Source: Ceratothoa steindachneri (Eukaryota > Arthropoda > Malacostraca > Isopoda > Cymothoidae). From it: a stretch of 64,000 nt of DNA. A program made the translations under genes and the position numbers. The stretch is from contig OZ018330.1 of assembly GCA_963969495.1 (NCBI GenBank), positions 46,366,394 to 46,430,393 on the forward strand, given 5' to 3'. Within the stretch, counting starts at the first letter, position 1. Every line of letters begins with the position of its first letter. The notes under the pieces were generated by a model. That model saw only the letters and a program-made list of their open reading frames with translations, had not been told where the DNA came from and made no database searches. Of this stretch, positions 9,900 through 21,660 are shown in pieces.

Positions 9900-12164
9900 C
9901 ATTACGCAATTATGATTCTGACAGACGCCAGAGATTCGCTTTTAAATATTAGCTTGAATATAAGCCATATTTCCCATTAAGAAAGAAGTGGGATTGCTCC
10001 ATAATCCTGATTAAATGGATTGCGGAATTTTAAACACAGAGTTGTTCTGGTTACTCCCAATTGTTTTTTTCTTTCTCTCTCTTCCTCAAAACCATCATCA
10101 ACAAGAAAGTTTTTAAACTTTTTCCGATTACACGCAGATATTTTCTTCCGCAACTTTTATTAGTGCCTTAATTAGGCATGTGGATTCCTTCTTCAAAAGG
10201 CAAAACCTTCATTTGCCACGTCTCTGATCCTTCGAAATGCTTATTAAAATTGCTTCAAAAGACCTTGCTGTATCCTACTCACCTCCAGATTTCGCATTTC
10301 ATCTTCGTCTTTCGCAAGACTCTTTTAAAATGGAATTTTAGAGCAGTAAAATATTTACCCAATTTTTTTTAATAGGGAAATTATATCAATAAATGATTCA
10401 GACTCTAAGATCTAGCTTTATAGTACTCGTCTTCAAGGTAGAGATATTTTTCTAGCGTGGATTTGGAACGCTGTTGTTCGCATGCAGCAAGCAAAGGAAT
10501 TTCGACTTTCTTCCGTTCCTGCTAATAATGTTTTTCTACCTCGAAAGAGTTTCGGTTATTATTGCTTCATCAGAAATCTGATTTTGGTTGTGTACATAAA
10601 GTGGAATGAAGGGGGACTGCACGGGTAATTAAATATGCGACTTCAATCTCCCCCGAAGAAAACACAATTTCCTACACCAAAACGTAAACTATTCTCTCTC
10701 CTTCTGATATGAGTGAGGATTCTTTTTTCTGTGTATATCTTGATGTTTACATGAATAACCTACACATCAATTTGGTTACCATTAAAATGTTTACCTCAAT
10801 ATCTTCTTCCCCGTTATTTTTTACTCTAAATTCTGGAGTAATAATAATCCACTGAATTTAAACCTGTACTGTTTCGGTATGAATTCACTTTCGTATATAC
10901 AGGATGATCCCCGCCCCCTAGGTGTACGCTTATTCCATCTAATTGTTGCATCATTAATATTAATTGCATTCCAATCCATTGATTTAACACAAACATCTGA
11001 TACGCCATAAAATTCATTATAACTAAAGCTATCAATTATCCTTTCCATTTATGTTTGTATTAGTTCATTAAAATGGCAGCGATTTTCGTATCTAGAAGAA
11101 TTGAGCTCAGTTTTCTATTGTTATAGAATAAAACTAAAATTCTTTATTTTTTAATATTATCATAACCTCAATTACCAAGAGAACTTGGTTAATTAGCCTC
11201 TCATTATACCTACAGGTATAGTGTTGGAATGTGTAATTTGATTATAGGTCTATTTTTAAAGGCAACTTATTCACTATTAGCCAGTCGCCAGATGGACGCT
11301 GAAAATAAATCTACTTTCAAAAGAACCCGTTCTTGAATAATCAGTTTTGCATCGTGCGAAAGAATAATCAGTTTTGCATCGTTCTGATTTAACGTTTAAC
11401 ACTTGTGATTTACTATGCAAACTTATTCTTTTAGATATTTATAGAATGTTGACCGATAAAGAAATCATCTTTTAGCATGATATTATGTTACTTTACGATT
11501 TGCTTCGAATATAAATACGGCTCAAAAAATATGAAATAATTTTCTCCATGGATATTGTTTTCAAAGAAAATATAAAAACTAATTAAACAAATTTGGTTTC
11601 TCAAAGTTGAGTCTCTACTTTCAATGTTCTCCAACCAAAAGAGTTGAGCTTATTCTTTTCTCTTAGAAGTTGAAGCGCCTGAACTTCACTTCCTTGACTT
11701 TTTTACTGCATCGTCCAATCGGTTCTGAAATTCAACGACTTTTTGTTTTAATTAAATAAAGCACAGAAGTGGATATTTGTATTTTATTGATGGAAATTTA
11801 TTCTTAGTAGTTTTGAGTTCCAGCTGACTGGATCTATCATTTTGGATAGGGTGAATTTTCGAGCAAATAAAACTTTGTTTATTTTTTATAGTTTTAGTCA
11901 TTGTTGATATGGTGCATATTTTCGTATTTTTATCCATTTTTCGAGATTTTGGCTAATGAGTTGAGATAATAAATGAAGTTGGACTGATTTTTTTAATATA
12001 TTAATAATTAAAATCGGAATTATCACCGATATGTTATTTTTTTAATTCACAGTTTGGACACAGATCCGAAATCTAAAGTTCTTGGTATGAATCAATACAT
12101 TTTGAGTGATTATCTGAAGTTGAAATGAGCTTCCTTCTCCATTTCTGAAGCAAAGAGCAAAATC
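9900..12164. other. No recognised gene; possible intron
   Basis: AT-rich sequence with short ORFs. If the Dscam-like exon just to the right is real, this is its downstream intron on the minus strand. I looked here for a following Ig2-type exon and did not find one. Confidence 0.3.
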
Positions 12165-12170
12165 ACTTAC
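12165..12170 (-). promoter_or_regulatory. Splice donor (GTAAGT)
   Basis: Perfect consensus donor preceded by CAG on the minus strand, closing the Dscam-like exon in phase 1. Confidence 0.6.
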
Positions 12171-12309
12171 CTGCTCTGACAGATGTCGGTGGCGAGAGAA
12201 TGGTGCCCACTTGATTGGTCGCCTTACAACGATAAGTGGTTGCGTAGATATCGAGTCGATACTGAGCTGCTCTGAAGGGGGCAATCCAAAGAGTACCGTT
12301 TTTTCAAGC
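12171..12309 (-). CDS. Dscam-like Ig1 exon (partial gene, possibly decayed)
   Basis: Minus-strand codons from 12300 to 12172 read NGTLWIAPFRAAQYR, then LDIYATTYRCKATNQVG and TILSPPTSVRA. This resembles the C-terminal half of the first immunoglobulin domain of arthropod Dscam: PFRAxxYR block, Y-x-C with the disulphide Cys, AxNxVG, and closing VRA. The open frame ends in a consensus donor, CAG|GTAAGT, at 12171/12170. The break is phase 1, where arthropod Dscam passes from Ig1 to the alternative Ig2 exons. A possible acceptor (TTTCAG) precedes 12309. An in-frame TGA at 12306-12304, two codons before the conserved block and beside a run of six A, means either a homopolymer error, a different acceptor or a pseudoexon. 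Dscam is a cell-surface adhesion and immune receptor. Related Ig-superfamily genes are possible. Confidence 0.6.
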
Positions 12310-12319
12310 CTGAAAGATT

Positions 12320-13724
12320 CCAAATGTTTTAAATTAAAGTTTTTTTATGGTAATATGAACCTTTTATCTAAAGTAAGCCTTTACAGGGCTTTAAGCTTGA
12401 AAGCCCTGCTACGTAACTAAACAGGGAAATATGTTTGATTCACTGATAAATAAATGCGAAAGAGGAAAGAGAAACATAATTTGAATTAAAATTGAAGGAA
12501 AGGAAATAATGTCATGGATGAAAAAAGGCTCAAGAGGTGAAATTGATCTCCTTTGTATGTTGGGTTGTGGGGATAGAAGAAAGCGAAGGGAGTGCTTCCT
12601 CTCAAGTAAATCTGCTTGACATTTTACTCTCTCCCTTACATAGTTCGTCAAACCTTTAAAAATACTGAAAATAATACGACGCTAATTTACATAAAGAGTT
12701 TTTGTGCAAGTACTCGTGTGCACTAATGTGCATGCATATGTACGTGTTTTTTGTTCCATTATTTTATAAAATGGAAAAGAAAAATATCTCTGAATTCTTT
12801 TTTTTGCTAAACAGAGATTACGGGAATTTGTCTTTCACTTTGGATAGGTGAAAGAATGAATATTCACCAGGACCTCTTTTATTCATCTTGAGAGTGTCCT
12901 TTGCCATGACCAGGGCATAGTTTGGGTCTTTGTTTAGGAGGCTAAAGGGAATATATTTCGTTTCGCTCTCAGACGGCCAATATTTGATGACATTTTGGTT
13001 GAGTACCACTTCCAGAATCAAAAATGGTCAAATCCCGTAGGGAAGACAAACATTGAAAATGGTCAACGAAGTAAAAATAGCTGAAGATCAAATAAAACAA
13101 ACTGCTTTAAACATTATATGTACACAGCTAGACACGAAAAGGCATACATATGCACACATTTATTCTTTCGCGACCTCAAGTACTAACTCGTTGGTAAATA
13201 GGAACCAACGAAAAAATACACAAGTCTACCTGCACACGAGCCTTCAACCACACAGAGAGGATGAAAGAATTAATTTCAGGCGAAGCTAGTCTGACTCCTG
13301 AAATAAATGGCTGAGACACCTGGGAGCCTGAGAAAGATAAAAAAAAACTGAAAAGAAAAACTAAAGAAATATGAAAACGAAAAGGAGCGAAGTCCAAAGG
13401 GAGTTTCAAACAAAGAACTCAAAACAAAGGATCGAGAATAGTTGAAGCCTTCTGCCTCCATTGGATTGCTTTTCGACGAAGTTGACCATGCGCCAACGTC
13501 TAAAGCAAGTTTAAAGTTCATATTTACTCTGTTCCTATTTTAGTTTTATTATTATTTTTTAATAATTATTGATAAAAATTTACAACTTAATCCTAAAGGA
13601 TTTAAATATACAAAAATAGCACTATTTGGACTTTGTTATATCATAAATTTCTTGATAAATAACTCCTAGCTCACATCTCATTGGGTCAATTTTAGCAATA
13701 AACTTGTGATGAATCTGCAACTAC
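12320..13724. other. No recognised gene
   Basis: Expected position of upstream Dscam-like exons on the minus strand, but none was recognised. A minus-strand open frame at 12818-13021 has no known motif. Confidence 0.3.
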
Positions 13725-14375
13725 ACATATCCTAAATAAAAATATATTATACCGCTCCATTCAACTACTACACATATCCTAAATAAGGACATCTTTCACC
13801 GATTCAGCATAACGCATATTCTAAAAATGAACATATTTATCGATTCAGAACTACGCATACCCCAAGTAAGGACATCATTAATCTATCCACAACCGCAAAT
13901 ATCTTAAATAAAACCACCCTTTACTAATCCAGAACTACGCATATCATAAATAAGGACATCTTTTATCGCTCCGTGATTACATATATAATAAACAGGACAT
14001 AATATACCGCTCCACACCCACACATATCCCAAATAAGGACATACAAGTATTTTACTGATCCACAGCTACACACACGGATATCCTAAATGAGGAAATATTT
14101 TACAGATCCAGAATTTCGCATATCCTGAATAAGGAGATATTTTATCGCTCTGCCGCTATACATATCGTAAATAAGGACAATTCTACTGCTCCGCACGTAC
14201 ACATATCCTAAATATGGAAATATCTTACTGCTCACATATACATATCTTCAATATGAACATCTTTTACCGATTCAGATTTTCATATATTCAAACATAGGGA
14301 CATCATTTAACGCTCTGTAACTACAAATATCCTAAATAAAGACATATTTTACCAGTCCAAAAATAAGTATTTCGC
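13725..14375 (+). repeat. Satellite array, 42-bp unit
   Basis: Units of the type CCTAAATAAGGACATC-TTTTACCGCTCC-ACTACGCATAT recur about every 42 bp, for example at 13778, 13820 and 13862. About 15 units are present, each substantially diverged. The array leads directly into a different 32-bp array. Confidence 0.85.
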
Positions 14376-14384
14376 TAAGAACTT

Positions 14385-15640
14385 AAAAATTGGAAGAATG
14401 TCTCTCGCCTACATTTTATAAAAGGAGAATATCTATGGCTTAGTAGATATTAAAATTGGGATGAATGTCTCTCCTTTACATCTTATAAATGGGAGAATGT
14501 CTCTCGCTTACATCTTATAAAATTGGTGAAAGTCTCTCGCCGAGATCTTATAAATAGCACATGTATTTCACATAGATGAATAAATCATTAACAAAAGTGG
14601 GAGAATGTCTCTCTCTTATAAATGGGAGAATGTACTGTATGTCACGTTGATCTTATAAATGGTGGCATGTCTTTGGTTTAGACCTTAAAATTGGGTGAAT
14701 GTCTCTCGCTTAGATCATATAAATGGAAGAATGTTTTTCACATAGATTTAATAATTTACAGAATGTCTCTGCCTTAGAACATATAAATAGGAGAAAGTTT
14801 CTCGCTTAGATCTTAGAAATGGGAGAATGTCCTTCACCTAGATATTATAAATGGACGAATCTATTTCGCTTAGTTCTTATAAATTGGAGGAATATATCTC
14901 GCTCAGATCTTATAATTGCGATAAATGCGTCCCGATTAGATCGTATTAATGAGAAGAATGTCCTTCAACTATATATTTTATTAGGAAAATGCCTCTAGAT
15001 TAGATCTTATAAATAGGAGATTGTGTCAGCTAGAACTTAGAAATTGACGAATATCCCTCACTTAGAACTTATAAATGGAAGAATGAGTCTCGCTTAGATC
15101 TTATAAATGGGCAATGTTTCTGACTTTGATCTTATAATTGAGATGAATGACACTCGTTCATAGCTTATGAATGGGAAAAATGTTTCTCGCTTATAACTTA
15201 TAGAACGGTAGTTTATCACTCGCTTAGATCTTAATAAGCCGAGACTGTCTCTCAATTATATCTTATTTATGTGAAAATGTCTTTCGCTTAGATATTATAT
15301 ATAGGAAGTATATCTCTCCCTTAGATCTTAAAAATAGGATGATTTACTCTCTCCCTTAGATCTTATTAATTGGAGAATATCTCTCGCTTATGTCTTAAAA
15401 TGGGATAATGTCTGTCCATTATATCCTAAAAATGGGAAGAATATCTTTGGTATAGATCGTATAGATGGGAAAATGCCTCTCTCTTATATCTAAAAAAATA
15501 GAATGTCTCTCGCTTAGCTCTTATAAATGGGTAGAATATCTTTGGCTTAGATCTTATTAATGGGAGAATGTCTGTCGCTTAGATGTAATAAATGGAAGAA
15601 AGTCTATCGCTTATGTCTTAAAATTGTGATGAATATCTCA
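14385..15640 (+). repeat. Satellite array, 32-bp unit
   Basis: Units of CTTAGATCTTATAAATGGG-AGAATGTCTCTCG recur every 32 bp, for example TCTTATAAA at 14481 and 14513. About 39 units fill 1.25 kb. They are diverged, with point changes and small indels, and there are no coding frames. Confidence 0.9.
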
Positions 15641-15915
15641 TACCGTAATAATATTTAATACAAATAATACTAAAATAAAAATAATAGCCGTAATATTATT
15701 AAATAAAAATAATAAACAATAATAATAAGAATTACAAACTAATACTAATAATAATGACTACTACTACTAATAAAAAATAATATATAAAATAAATAATAAC
15801 ACTAATAAATATTACTACTAATTAATAATAAGAAAAATAATAATAAGAATGGTAATATAATAAAAATAATGCTAATAATAATAATTATTATTAATAATAA
15901 TATTAATAATAAATA
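15640..15915 (+). repeat. (AAT)n-rich array
   Basis: Imperfect AAT/AATA repeats. On the minus strand it is the (ATT)n tail of the retroposon end at 15900-16120. Confidence 0.85.
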
Positions 15916-16120
15916 GGTAGAGTAGCGCTGAGAGAGGGCGAGGAAAAAGCGCCCCAACAACTTTTGCAGTCCTTATCAGAGAATTCAAATCATCCCAGTC
16001 AGGAGGCTTCCCTAATTTGCACTCAGGCTGGGGGGATGTGCAGCTATACAGGTACAGTTTGTAACAGGCTATACAGGGCACCCCTTGCGGGTTAATATTC
16101 AAGCGCAGGTGCAGAGTCCC
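15900..16120 (-). mobile_element. Non-LTR retroposon 3' end with (ATT)n tail
   Basis: A moderately GC-rich segment passes on the minus strand directly into an (ATT)n tail, the usual structure at the 3' end of LINEs and related retroposons in crustaceans. A 76-residue open frame (15872-16102) continues into the tail. It has no conserved motif that I can name, so the family is not assigned. Confidence 0.5.
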
Positions 16121-17220
16121 ACATCTCTACGTCTTTTTCTTCCACCCACCCTTAAACTTATTGAAAAAGAGAAGCACATCACTCAATGCACAGTTATGCT
16201 CCATTCACCATAAAATGGAGGCCCATTGACTTGACAATGGCCAGAGAAAGAGACAAACTCTTTTGCGAAAACTCCTCAACAGAGATGCATCTATTGATGC
16301 ATCTAACAAAAACCACTTTCCTACCTCTAAAAAACACCTACACCCTTTAAAACTTAGGCAACATTGAAGTATCCTCCCATGGCTTTCCCGTATCAGTCTT
16401 GTTGACATAAAGGGGAGTGGAATAGACATTTTCCTTTTAACTCGACATCTCTTTTCATATCATTTGTGTACCAACATTTTCCCCCTATTATGCAGACTCA
16501 GCTCTTGCCATTTTCGCAGACGGGTTCTAAAACTATTTTTCAACCTATTTCTTTTCGTTATTATTCCCCCAAATCCTCAAATAATGAAAAACTGATTAAT
16601 TAAATCCCCATAAAATGGAAATGGACAGAAATAAGGAGCATAAACGCCCTGGAAAGAAAGATAAATTGATATATGGTCCTTTTTTTATTCAAAAAGGAAC
16701 TGGTGTGTACAAACGTAATTGTATTACTCATTGCCCTTTCCCTCTATTGAAAATGGACATTCTTTGCCTTCTTGCTATACATTGAGGATAATTGCGTACC
16801 TTTCTTACATTTAGTCTTCCTGCCTGTTTATTGGTTACTTGGCTAAGTACTACTCACATATATTGACGTCCCTTACTTCACCACTTGCTTACAAAACTTT
16901 CTGGTAAAATTTCACTCCTTGGTTCTTGCCTTTTAAATTGATATAAACAACATTTACTCAATAGATGAAGATTGACGTAAGGATCGAATATTTCTAGGAT
17001 GGAGTGAAAACGTAAAAAGAATTAGAACAGTGGGAAATGATTAAGGATGATGAATACTGCTATAGCCAAGTCAATCTATAGAATCTTTGGTATAGAGGGT
17101 AATATAAACCACCATAAACAGAGTAAAATTAATTAAATTACTCAAGATTATTAAATTTTTCAAGTATTTGTGTTTATTATAACTCCCTTTGCTCTAGGGG
17201 GAAGTATTAGGGGAATAAAA
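16121..17220. other. No recognised feature
   Basis: Mixed-composition DNA without open frames of note or clear repeats. Confidence 0.35.
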
Positions 17221-17460
17221 AACAAGGTCTGCTTACCAAAGTCACGTGCTCTCACTTATTCTGATTTATGACCTTACGACCATTTCAATAATCCCCAGAC
17301 TAACCTTGTGAGGACCTTGACAATTATATCATTCAAAGGTAAATGTAAAACCACATAAGGGTTTCAAATTTCGTCAGAATCCGCCGAAAAGTTAAAATGT
17401 TATTACTAAAACAAAAAAAATGCAAAACGGAGACCTACCGACCGACCGACATCGGGAGAT
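17221..17460 (-). repeat. Dispersed repeat family, copy B
   Basis: Begins AACAAGGTCTGCT, continues with CTCACTTATTCTGATT, ATGACCTTACGACC and CATAAGGGTTTCAAATTTCG, and ends in CCGACCGACCGAC. The order matches the reverse complement of copy A and the same-strand copy D at 62551. This is the best preserved copy and appears to span the whole unit. Confidence 0.8.
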
Positions 17461-18080
17461 ATAGAGTCGTACGTGACTAAAAATTGTCAAAATATTACCA
17501 ATTTGTGGAGGATTCTACTTGAGACTCAATATCCGAGATGCGGTCATAGATTTCAAACGATACTTAGGATCGATTAAACAAATCAATTTTAGAGAATGTT
17601 GGTAAAGTCACCTTCATTCACTCACCCTCATACACACTCAGGCGCATTCATACAGTCTCTCAATCCTCCCTTTTAAGGGTATTCCCTACTCGTGTGCATA
17701 ACTATAAATCATGTTCATGAATACTCATAGGGGCCTTTTTATCCCACATCTACAAATAATGTTTCGCTCGTTTTGTTACACACAGGTAACAACACTAAAA
17801 TGGATAGAATTCTTTCGCTTCCGCCTTTAGGGATGAAGGGGGAAAATAACTCTACTATTTTTAAAGTGATGCAATCACAGGAGAAAACTTTGATTCCAAG
17901 CAAATTTTCTAATCCCCGCAAGAATGTGGGGAAAAAGTATTTCATTTTCCTTCGTCGAAAACTTTTTCTTCTTTCGGGTTGAGATGCTGCTGGCACAACC
18001 ATATATTGGATTGGCGTCTCACACTTCACTGGACACACTATTTCTCACCTCTCTCGCTAACTCTTCGTGTGTATGTCTCT
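17461..18080. other. No recognised feature
   Basis: A minus-strand open frame of 99 residues at 17739-18038 has no recognised motif. No splice-flanked exon was found. Confidence 0.3.
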
Positions 18081-18084
18081 TCCT

Positions 18085-18175
18085 CTTGCTCCCTCTCTCT
18101 CTCTCTCTGGCTGTGTATGAACGTGGCTCTGTGTCAGTCTCTGTCTCTGTCTGTCTCTCTCTCTCTCTCTATAGT
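18085..18175 (+). repeat. (CT)n / (GTCTCT)n microsatellite
   Basis: Interrupted CT-rich simple repeat with GTCTCT variants. Confidence 0.9.
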
Positions 18176-20250
18176 GGAGGTTTCCATATAAAATATAAAA
18201 TTCCATACTTCGCGCTGTCATCTTTACGTTGCAATATACAAAATTATTGCTGATGTACTAACAGGTCTTCAATTCTGCGATCAAATTGCAACAGAGGAGC
18301 GCCCATGGAACTAACTCATCAGTGTCAAGATAAAATATATATCAGCAAAGAACTCCAAAGCCAATCCATCTCTCTAAGATTTGACGTAATTTTTCCTCAA
18401 TTTATTAGAAATTATAAAAAAACAGCTCGTGTATTGCCCAAAAATATTATGGCAGAAATTTATAAATATTTATTGCTCCCATTCTTTTTAAACCAAATGA
18501 TGAATATGTTTTCTAATTGGATCGTAAACAAATGGCTTCCTTACTAAAGCATATTTTCTTATCCATGTCAACGTATTCTCACGAATTTGAACAATTTTTC
18601 ATTTTTAATTAGATTTCAGCAAACTTTTACATATGATTTGATTCAGATGGATGAGTAGGCAAGAAATTGCACTACAAACTACTCTTGCAATGTCAAGAGT
18701 AGTCGTGGGAACTAAGCTGACATGCCTATCGGCTGAATAAGGTCTTTTTCAGGATCAAGACAACTAAATGTTGGGTAAAGGAGGTTTCTTTAAAGAAAAT
18801 ACATATATTTTTCTTCTATGATAAAATAGAATCTAAAAGTTGTGGCAACTTGGTAGAAGATAAGATCTTTCTTCACCCTTTTCTCAAACTTTCCCTAAAA
18901 AGCTGTCAGGGCAGGTCGTGGATACTCATTCCCTCGCTACTGCTAACATGAAATCCAGTATGATTTGTTTCATGGTCGAACTAACGGCGACTACACTGAT
19001 GCCCCCATATAGGTACATATTTCATAACTAGTAGGAGGGTTGAGGAGTAAGTACCGAGCAGGACTAAAAATAATACCTGCCGCATAGCGTTTACTCTCTG
19101 CACACAATGTTTACATGACCATCCATCACTTTCGAGCCAGCGGATGAACCACTTAATTGGTCAACGATGGCCCTTTAAGGAGTGGGTCCTGCAGTGTTTC
19201 CAAAGTCAGCATCGCACCTTCAGTAACTGTAACACTCTCTCTTCGTCTGGTTTTATGTAGTCTAGAATGCTCTGTCTTTCTTCTTTCTGTTCTTTTTACT
19301 TTCAGCTCTAAATCATAATACCGAGTCTTGTGGGCAGGATAAAGGGATGAATGGTGCAGGGATTTTTTCTTTCATTTCCATCTCTACTCTCAGCTTCCAC
19401 ATGTAATTGGCGACTAGTGGGGGGGGGGCACACTATAGTAATTGTCCTGGCGGAAATTTGCGTATTAATCATGATTGTCTGTTGATGTCCAGACTATCTT
19501 CTCTATACCATTTGAGCCGATATAGATTGAAGTCATTTTGAATCACGGGGTAATTGGTCAGGTATTAGAGCTAACCTTGGTCGTATTTATTATGGCTTTT
19601 TATTTTTCGTGTTGATTATCCAACCAAGGCTTTCAATAGTATTTTTATTTCCATTGTTTAAAGAATAATTACCATTAAAATTATTTAAATGCATTGTAAA
19701 GACAATGCTTTATTTAATGGGGATTGTAGATAAGCCCAGCGTGTAAAGAAGGTCGCTTAATGTGAGTGGTCTCGCCTGAATTCTAATCAACCTTGGAATC
19801 AATATGTATGTATCTGTGTTCCAGCCTCTTAGCACAACGAACATACTCTGCTTCCCAGAGCTATTATGGTTATTTCCATAAAAATATATTAAGTGGTACT
19901 TCCCAGTCACATTTCTGGTGGTTTGCACTTAGCAGTCCCTCTTTGGTGTGGACTCATGCTTACTTCCCATGTTCAGGCGGTCTTATTTGCCAAAACTCTA
20001 AAGGCAAGGCTGGCCTTCTTTTTTTCGATTTTGACAAAAAGACTGTAGTGCACAGTTTGCCTTGCCTTTTGTTTTCCTCATATTAAACTGAGCTCACTAC
20101 TTGCTTTTAAATCTTCTGAGCTTGCCACGATCAAGAATGACATAAATTCGTTTAAAGGTATGTTTCTTTAAGATTCCTTCCTTTTTAACAATAAAATTGC
20201 AAATAATTTGGCTTGCAAATTTGACGATGTTTAGATAATTCATTTACGTA
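18176..20250. other. No recognised gene
   Basis: Unique-looking AT-rich DNA. Contains a perfect 10-bp inverted repeat at 18678-18703 and a G10 run near 19424. No gene recognised. Confidence 0.35.
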
Positions 20251-20399
20251 GAGTAGGGAGCTTCCAATATGCTGGCTTATTGCAGATGCTACTCCAATTT
20301 CTATAGAGTCTTCACCTTTTATTCACCCTGATGATTATATGACCAATCTCTATAACTCCTCTATTATTTAAATTTTTGAATGCCTGAACGTCTTAGTTG

Positions 20400-21660
20400 T
20401 TTTTTAGATGTTAGTATTGTTATTAATTTGGTTTAAAAAAAGTCTGATTATCTCTGATGTCCTTCTATTTCTCACACGCAGAATACAAGAGTTTCCTGAT
20501 GTTGGTCATGAGTCAAGACTTGTCTCTCTTGATTTTAATTCAGCCTTAGATAGAGTTAACCATGATGTGCTCTCATGTACAAAATTAGATCATTTGTTAT
20601 TGGTGGCTACTTCCTTAAAGTACTCTTTGAGTTTATGACAAACAGAAATCAGCCGGTGTCAATTTGTAGTTTTTTAGCTTGTTTTGTTAAGGTATGGCTG
20701 GTGTTCCTTCAGGTAGTTTTCTCGGACCACTACATTTTATTGTGTAAACCGCCAAAATGTTGTCTGAAATCGAGTCTGATTGCTTAGAATGATGAAACCG
20801 CTTCGTATACAAAGGATGGGCAATGTCTTCAACCGTGTTGTCTTAAGAATCATGTCCAGGTTAGATCGCTGGGAGTAAAGTTGGATTTGAGAAAAACCCA
20901 TAGGGTGTTATACCATTCTTACTCTAAATTTATTGTCACTGGTATTCGAAATCCAAATTATTCCTTACAGAGATCACTTGCAGTTACTCTTAATTCCAAA
21001 CTCACTTCTGAGTCTCGTTTGTTCTCAGCTGTTTCCTCAATTTCTTAAAGATTTGGCTTGTTGTGAAAGTGCCGCCAAATATATTACTCACATGATGTTA
21101 GAAATTGTTTTTATTCTTTTATATTGTCCCCTGTTGAGTATTACCACTGTGTCTGGCGTTATCTGCATCAGAATGCAACCTGAAACGCTTAGATAGAGTT
21201 TTAAGCAGATTAAAATTTTGCTTCTTGATTTTCAATTAAATATTCGACATCATGGTTTGCTGTAAATTGCTCACCTCTTTCTTTAAAATTGCATCTAATT
21301 TTAATCACCCTCTCCACCGTTTGCTGTCTATCCAAGCACGGCCAGCACGTATTACTCGATATTCAATTAGGTGGAATGTCTGTATCTTTTCAGTTTCTTG
21401 GTTTAATATATCGCAGTTTTCTCAGTTTCTTTCTTACAACTGTCGAAAAGTGGAGCACTTTCCTTAATGATATCTTTAACTTCTCCAATTGTGTGCCTTT
21501 TTTAAAAACAGGTGAATGTTTAATTCTCGCTTAAATTTTCGTTTCTTTATTCCTCACACTTTCAATGTAATGCTTCCCGCTTGACCCTTTTGAGCTTATA
21601 AACATTTTGCTTTCCAACTCGTCGCCCTGATTGATTTTTATGGTGATAATAATAATAAAG
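20400..21660 (+). pseudogene. LINE (non-LTR) reverse transcriptase, 3' half
   Basis: Plus-strand frames show VSLDFNSALDRVNHDVL (RT block A, about 20525-20575). Degraded RT follows, then EIQIIPYRDHLQ and NSLLSLVCSQLF regions, and a C-terminal stretch with HPLHRLLSIQARPARITRYS and FNISQFSQFLSYN, as in arthropod I/Jockey-type LINEs (TRYS, TSQFSRSF). It ends with a 3' (AAT)n tail at about 21643-21658. Many frameshifts and stops are present and the catalytic YADD is not recognisable. Upstream 20000-20400 may hold more of the element in unreadable form. Confidence 0.75.

Noticed and set aside
10821..11048. Two overlapping minus-strand frames considered as a following Dscam Ig2 exon
   Set aside because: They lack the Ig2 Cys and Trp pattern and the RGNTAVL-like start expected of such exons, and no splice sites frame them.
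17739..18038. 99-residue minus-strand frame
   Set aside because: No motif, and a plus-strand frame of similar length overlaps it.
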